Part shown: one piece after another, positions 61,631-64,000 of the stretch | Layout: the number at the start of each line of letters is the position of its first letter | Numbering within the stretch: the stretch's first letter is position 1 | Origin: Bacteroidota bacterium | GTDB lineage: Bacteria; Bacteroidota; Bacteroidia; Bacteroidales; Lentimicrobiaceae | DNA: 64,000 nucleotides | Direction: 5' to 3' | Assembly (NCBI GenBank): GCA_023434665.1 | Contig: JAEYSM010000086.1 | Span: 1 to 64,000, forward strand | Notes under the pieces: model-generated | The model's input: the letters and a program-made list of their open reading frames with translations, nothing else | What the model was told of the DNA's origin: nothing | Databases searched by the model: none | Made by a program: the position numbers and the translations under genes

Positions 61631-62511
61631 GGATGTTTCCAACGCTTATGCGACCATAACCATGCAACAGGATTATCTCTGATATCCTTTTCGAGAAATC
61701 GAGCGTACTCGCTCAAAATAAAGTTTTCTGCTTTAAGCTTATTAGAGGTTTCATTTAAAATTGGCTGATAGTCAATAGGGATAAGCTTCAATGTGTAATA
61801 ACCTCTTGACATTTTTTTAATTGAAATGTAAACAATAGCAGATTTTGTTGCTATAGCCAACTTTGCGCCACCAGTGAAAAAAGTAGTTTTCTGATTCAGG
61901 AAGTTGAATTCGGATGCATTATCAACTCTGGTAGGGGATTGGTCGCCTATGAAAATATAGAAGTTTCTTTTATTAGCTGTGTTAAGGATGAATCTGGCAG
62001 CATTTGACATTGATAATAATCTCATTCCAAACCTGCTTCTGATCTTAGTGATAACTCCTTCAGCAACTTTGCTTCTTAATGGTTTATAAAGCGTGTAAAC
62101 AGGATCCTTTTCTAGTGATGGTAAAAGACCAAGCCATTCCCAATTACCAATATGTCCAGTCAATCCAATTACAGTTTTATCCTGTTGATGATATTGATTA
62201 ATGAGCTCTATATTCTCAACTCTGTATCTTTTAACGAATTCGGCGTGCGATAATGAAATACCTTTTACTACTTCAATAAAAACATCAGAGAAATGTTTAT
62301 AAAAGCCTCTGGTCAAGGAACTTATTTCATTGTATTTCAATTCGGGAAATGAACGGCACAGATTTTGGATTATTACATTTTTACGATATCCAATTACCCG
62401 GAAGATAAAAAATGCAAAAAATGAAGACTTGATATATAGAAGATTAAAAGGCAGAAAACTTAATAGCCGGGCAAAATTAAATAGAAGCGATGATAGGAGT
62501 CGGGTAAACAT
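61627..62511 (-). CDS. LpxL/HtrB-type lipid A acyltransferase
   Basis: 294 residues from ATG 62511; a longer frame upstream would run through the tRNA-Arg gene. One N-terminal membrane helix (about 10-40), then the acyltransferase motif H120-x4-E125 in TGHIGNWEWLG, KPLRSK and GDQSPTRV. It transfers a secondary acyl chain to lipid A (or a related lipid) at the inner membrane. Which acyl chain is added is not evident. It lies just downstream of tRNA-Arg on the same strand. Confidence 0.88.
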   Translation of the reverse strand: MFTRLLSSLLFNFARLLSFLPFNLLYIKSSFFAFFIFRVIGYRKNVIIQNLCRSFPELKYNEISSLTRGFYKHFSDVFIEVVKGISLSHAEFVKRYRVENIELINQYHQQDKTVIGLTGHIGNWEWLGLLPSLEKDPVYTLYKPLRSKVAEGVITKIRSRFGMRLLSMSNAARFILNTANKRNFYIFIGDQSPTRVDNASEFNFLNQKTTFFTGGAKLAIATKSAIVYISIKKMSRGYYTLKLIPIDYQPILNETSNKLKAENFILSEYARFLEKDIRDNPVAWLWSHKRWKHP

Positions 62512-62539
62512 GCATTGCTGGCTTCTGTGAAATGATTTG

Positions 62540-62613
62540 TGATCCGGACAGGATTCGAACCTGTGACCCACAGCTTAGAAGGCTGTTGCTCTATCCAGCT
62601 GAGCTACCGGACC
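62540..62613 (-). tRNA. tRNA-Arg (anticodon TCT)
   Basis: 74 bases. The acceptor stem GGTCCGG (62613-62607) pairs with CCGGATC (62547-62541) with one G-U pair; discriminator A at 62540. D arm TAGCTCAGCTGGATAGAGC, anticodon loop CTTCTAA with TCT, T arm GGTTCGAATCC. CCA is not encoded. It reads AGA/AGG codons. Confidence 0.97.
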
Positions 62614-62828
62614 ATAACCTGAATTTTAACAATCAGGGCTGTTGAATTCGCCTGCAAAGGTAATAAAAAGAAATAATTCAAGCACTCTGAGAGAAATATT
62701 TTAAACTATCTATTAATTTTTCGGTTTATGGTGGGTTACTTTTTCGAGATTTTGACATAAAAGGATAAATTACATTAAGATTTTGTGTAATTTAGCTATG
62801 CAATCTTGATGTCAACAAGTATAACAAA

Positions 62829-63284
62829 ATGAAACAACTACTATTCACAGATTTTCAGCAGCCTTCGAATGCTAAAATCTATGATTGGCATGGAAAAACA
62901 ATATTGATTGCTGAGGATACTGATTGCAGTTTCCTTTATCTAAAGACAATTCTGCGGCATACTAATGCTGAAATTCTGTGGGCATCGTCAGGAGACGAAG
63001 CTATCAATATAGTTAGAGAAAAGAAGAATATTGATCTGGTTCTGATGGATATTAATATGCCGGGTATTAACGGTTTCGATGCAACCATTGCCATTCATAG
63101 TATAAGAAAAGATCTGCCTGTCATTGCCCAGACTGCTTATGTTTATGATAATGAAGTAGAGCTTTGTTATGCCTCCGGCTGTTCTGATTATATTGCAAAG
63201 CCCATTGATAAGCATATGCTTTTAGAGAAAATGAGTGTTTTCCTCGGGTCTGGTGTTAGTGCACAAACTAGTACTATAAAATAA
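62829..63284 (+). CDS. Stand-alone receiver (CheY-like) protein
   Basis: 151 residues: an N-terminal extension of about 22 residues (MKQLLFTDFQQPSNAKIYDW), then one receiver domain with the acidic pair in IAEDTD, the phosphate-accepting Asp in LVLMDINMPG (about 75), T in AQTAYV and K in YIAKPID. There is no output domain. It probably acts as a phosphate shuttle or by protein contact. No kinase is adjacent; the hybrid kinase at 27.8-30.3 kb is far and already has a partner. Confidence 0.88.
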   Translation: MKQLLFTDFQQPSNAKIYDWHGKTILIAEDTDCSFLYLKTILRHTNAEILWASSGDEAINIVREKKNIDLVLMDINMPGINGFDATIAIHSIRKDLPVIAQTAYVYDNEVELCYASGCSDYIAKPIDKHMLLEKMSVFLGSGVSAQTSTIK

Positions 63285-63582
63285 GAATTCAGATCTTTAT
63301 CTCTTAACATTTGTCATTCTCCCTTTAGTTAAAATCTTCTTTTGGATTATCAATCCTGATTTTTTCGTGTTATCATTATATTAAGTTTTTTTTTGACAAA
63401 TATTCACTACATCTTAAAGATTCAGAGAAGATTCAACTTCTTTAAAATCGGAAAGTGCTCTTTTAACATGTCTTTACTTGACATAATCTGAGTTAATTTA
63501 TTAAGATTAACCCGTAATTTGCAATTCCTGGCTTATTATTTAAAAAAAAAGTACAAGTATTGGGGTTAAATCGAAAAATAAA
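63285..63582. other. AT-rich intergenic region, no gene seen
   Basis: About 300 bases between the receiver gene and the promoter of the tRNA pair. No open frame with a plausible start and no strong hairpin was recognised. It has poly-T and poly-A runs (63386-63395 and 63542-63549). It may simply be a spacer. Confidence 0.5.
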
Positions 63583-63613
63583 TTTGTTAATTAGGATTCC
63601 TTTTGTACTTTTG
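63583..63613 (+). promoter_or_regulatory. Consensus Bacteroidota promoter of the tRNA-Ser/tRNA-Pro unit
   Basis: TTTG (63583-63586), 19-base spacer, TACTTTTG (63606-63613): exact matches at both elements. The predicted start is only a few bases before the mature tRNA-Ser end (63624). Confidence 0.8.
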
Positions 63614-63623
63614 CACTCCCGTT

Positions 63624-63710
63624 GGTGAGGTGGGTGAGTGGCTTAAACCAACAGTTTGCTAAACTGTCGTACTGGAAACGGTACCGGGGGTTCGAATCCC
63701 CCCCTCACCG
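63624..63710 (+). tRNA. tRNA-Ser (anticodon GCT)
   Basis: 87 bases with a long variable arm (about 63668-63685), as class II serine tRNA requires. Acceptor GGTGAGG pairs with CCTCACC (63703-63709); discriminator G63710. Anticodon stem ACAGT/ACTGT with loop TTGCTAA, anticodon GCT. T arm contains GTTCGAATC. CCA not encoded. It reads AGC/AGT. Confidence 0.97.
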
Positions 63711-63727
63711 CAAGGCCGACATAATTT

Positions 63728-63802
63728 CGGGGCGTAGCGCAGTCCGGCTAGCGCACCTGGTTTGGGACCAGGGGGTCGAAGGTTCGAATCCTTTCGCCCC
63801 GA
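63728..63802 (+). tRNA. tRNA-Pro (anticodon TGG)
   Basis: 75 bases. Acceptor CGGGGCG (63728-63734) with CGCCCCG (63795-63801), discriminator A. D arm TAGCGCAGTCCGGCTAGCGC, anticodon stem CCTGG/CCAGG with loop TTTGGGA, anticodon TGG. T arm GGTTCGAATCC. It lies 17 bases after tRNA-Ser and is likely processed from the same transcript. Confidence 0.97.
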
Positions 63803-63808
63803 CTCTTT

Positions 63809-63842
63809 AAAGTGCTGATTCTTAATGAGTCAGCACTTTTTT
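63809..63842 (+). terminator. Rho-independent terminator of the tRNA-Ser/tRNA-Pro unit
   Basis: 10-bp perfect stem (63809-63818 with 63830-63839), 11-base loop, T-run 63837-63842. It follows the tRNA-Pro end by six bases. Confidence 0.9.
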
Positions 63843-64000
63843 ATTTGTTTAACCATAATAAATATCCAAATCCGCTTTATTGAGCGTTCCTGCTGGTACC
63901 GGTAATAAGACTTTAACTTCAATTCAAAGATTCATACTATATGTGATTGGATGGTACACCCAATTATAATTGAAGGTAGCTGCTTATAAAAAACTTGAAG
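63843..64000. other. Right-edge non-coding stretch
   Basis: No supported gene in these 158 bases. A short minus-strand frame near 63850-63910 is cut by an in-frame stop after about 25 codons and is not convincing. A gene could begin beyond the window. Confidence 0.4.

Noticed and set aside
62512..62571. Longer N-terminus of the lipid A acyltransferase
   Set aside because: It passes through the tRNA-Arg gene; ATG 62511 gives the normal LpxL start and membrane helix.
63622..63810. 62-residue frame across the tRNA-Ser and tRNA-Pro genes
   Set aside because: It is only a reading of the two tRNA genes; repeated FESPP/GSNPF-type residues come from T-arm sequence.
63843..63920. Short minus-strand frame at the right edge resembling a gene end
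   Set aside because: An in-frame stop lies about 25 codons upstream and other frames are also broken; too little evidence.
1..64000. Mobile elements, prophage, CRISPR arrays or integration sites
   Set aside because: No transposase, integrase, terminal repeats or spaced direct repeats were seen; the tRNA genes show no adjacent integrase or duplicated 3' end.

Overview
The window looks like ordinary chromosome of a Bacteroidota bacterium, probably of the order Bacteroidales or a close relative. The evidence is a type IX secretion (CHU_C/type B) C-terminal sorting domain at the left edge, many small families typical of the phylum (DUF2851, DUF4294, DUF5777, DUF4342, PorT-like barrel, ComEA-like helix-hairpin-helix protein), an S16 ribosomal protein with a long tail, low GC, and promoters with the phylum's TTTG / TAnnTTTG elements rather than Shine-Dalgarno-rich leaders. 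I see no insertion sequence, prophage, CRISPR array or resistance island.

Layout. 1-4 kb: end of a secreted T9SS substrate, a spermidine-synthase-fold protein, tex, an outer membrane barrel. 3.9-7.9 kb (minus): rpsP-rimM-trmN6 and a GT51 peptidoglycan glycosyltransferase. 8-13.4 kb (plus): dnaE, trxA, a DUF58 protein, a DUF493 protein. 13.4-15.9 kb (minus): a cell-division/RNA block, zapB-like - zapA - probable 6S RNA - rny. 16-20.3 kb: DUF2851, a sodium-coupled NSS transporter with an unusually small partner ORF (41 aa, MetS-like), an HhH protein. 20.6-23.4 kb (minus): rhomboid protease, then a tight operon of two heme-binding lipoproteins and an outer-membrane barrel. 23.5-31.3 kb: S41 protease, DHOD-like protein, an NtrC-type regulator facing a hybrid histidine kinase, a coiled-coil lipoprotein. 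31.5-34 kb: a Zn/Mn ABC importer. 34-37.7 kb: guaA and a LysM/periplasmic-binding fusion. 37.8-45.3 kb: a seven-gene V-type ATPase operon (E, DUF2764, A, B, D, I, K). 45.3-49.6 kb: DUF4342, tig-clpP-clpX, DUF4294. 49.7-53.1 kb (minus): sugar-phosphate transferase, lipoprotein, Gfo/Idh/MocA oxidoreductase. 53.1-59.4 kb: pcm and a phenylalanine/tyrosine catabolic cluster (hmgA, hppD, fumarylacetoacetase, and a convergent aromatic amino acid hydroxylase). 59.4-62.6 kb: glycosyltransferase, miaA, a lipid A-type acyltransferase. 62.5-64 kb: tRNA-Arg, a stand-alone receiver protein, tRNA-Ser and tRNA-Pro.

How the parts work together. The strongest system-level reading is sodium bioenergetics: the V-ATPase proteolipid carries all five residues that bind Na+ in the Enterococcus hirae NtpK ring, and the NSS transporter would consume a sodium gradient. 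The V-ATPase operon lacks recognisable C, F and G/H subunits and has DUF2764 where C would be expected. The kinase/regulator pair could form a complete His-Asp-His-Asp relay ending in sigma-54 activation. The aromatic cluster converts phenylalanine to fumarate and acetoacetate and needs O2 at three steps, so the organism is at least facultatively aerobic; tyrosine aminotransferase and maleylacetoacetate isomerase are not in the window.

Most genes are recognisable housekeeping or conserved phylum genes. The least-explained items are the 41-aa NSS partner, the minimal V-ATPase operon with a palindrome ahead of its promoter, the heme-lipoprotein/barrel operon, and the C-terminal half of the aromatic amino acid hydroxylase.
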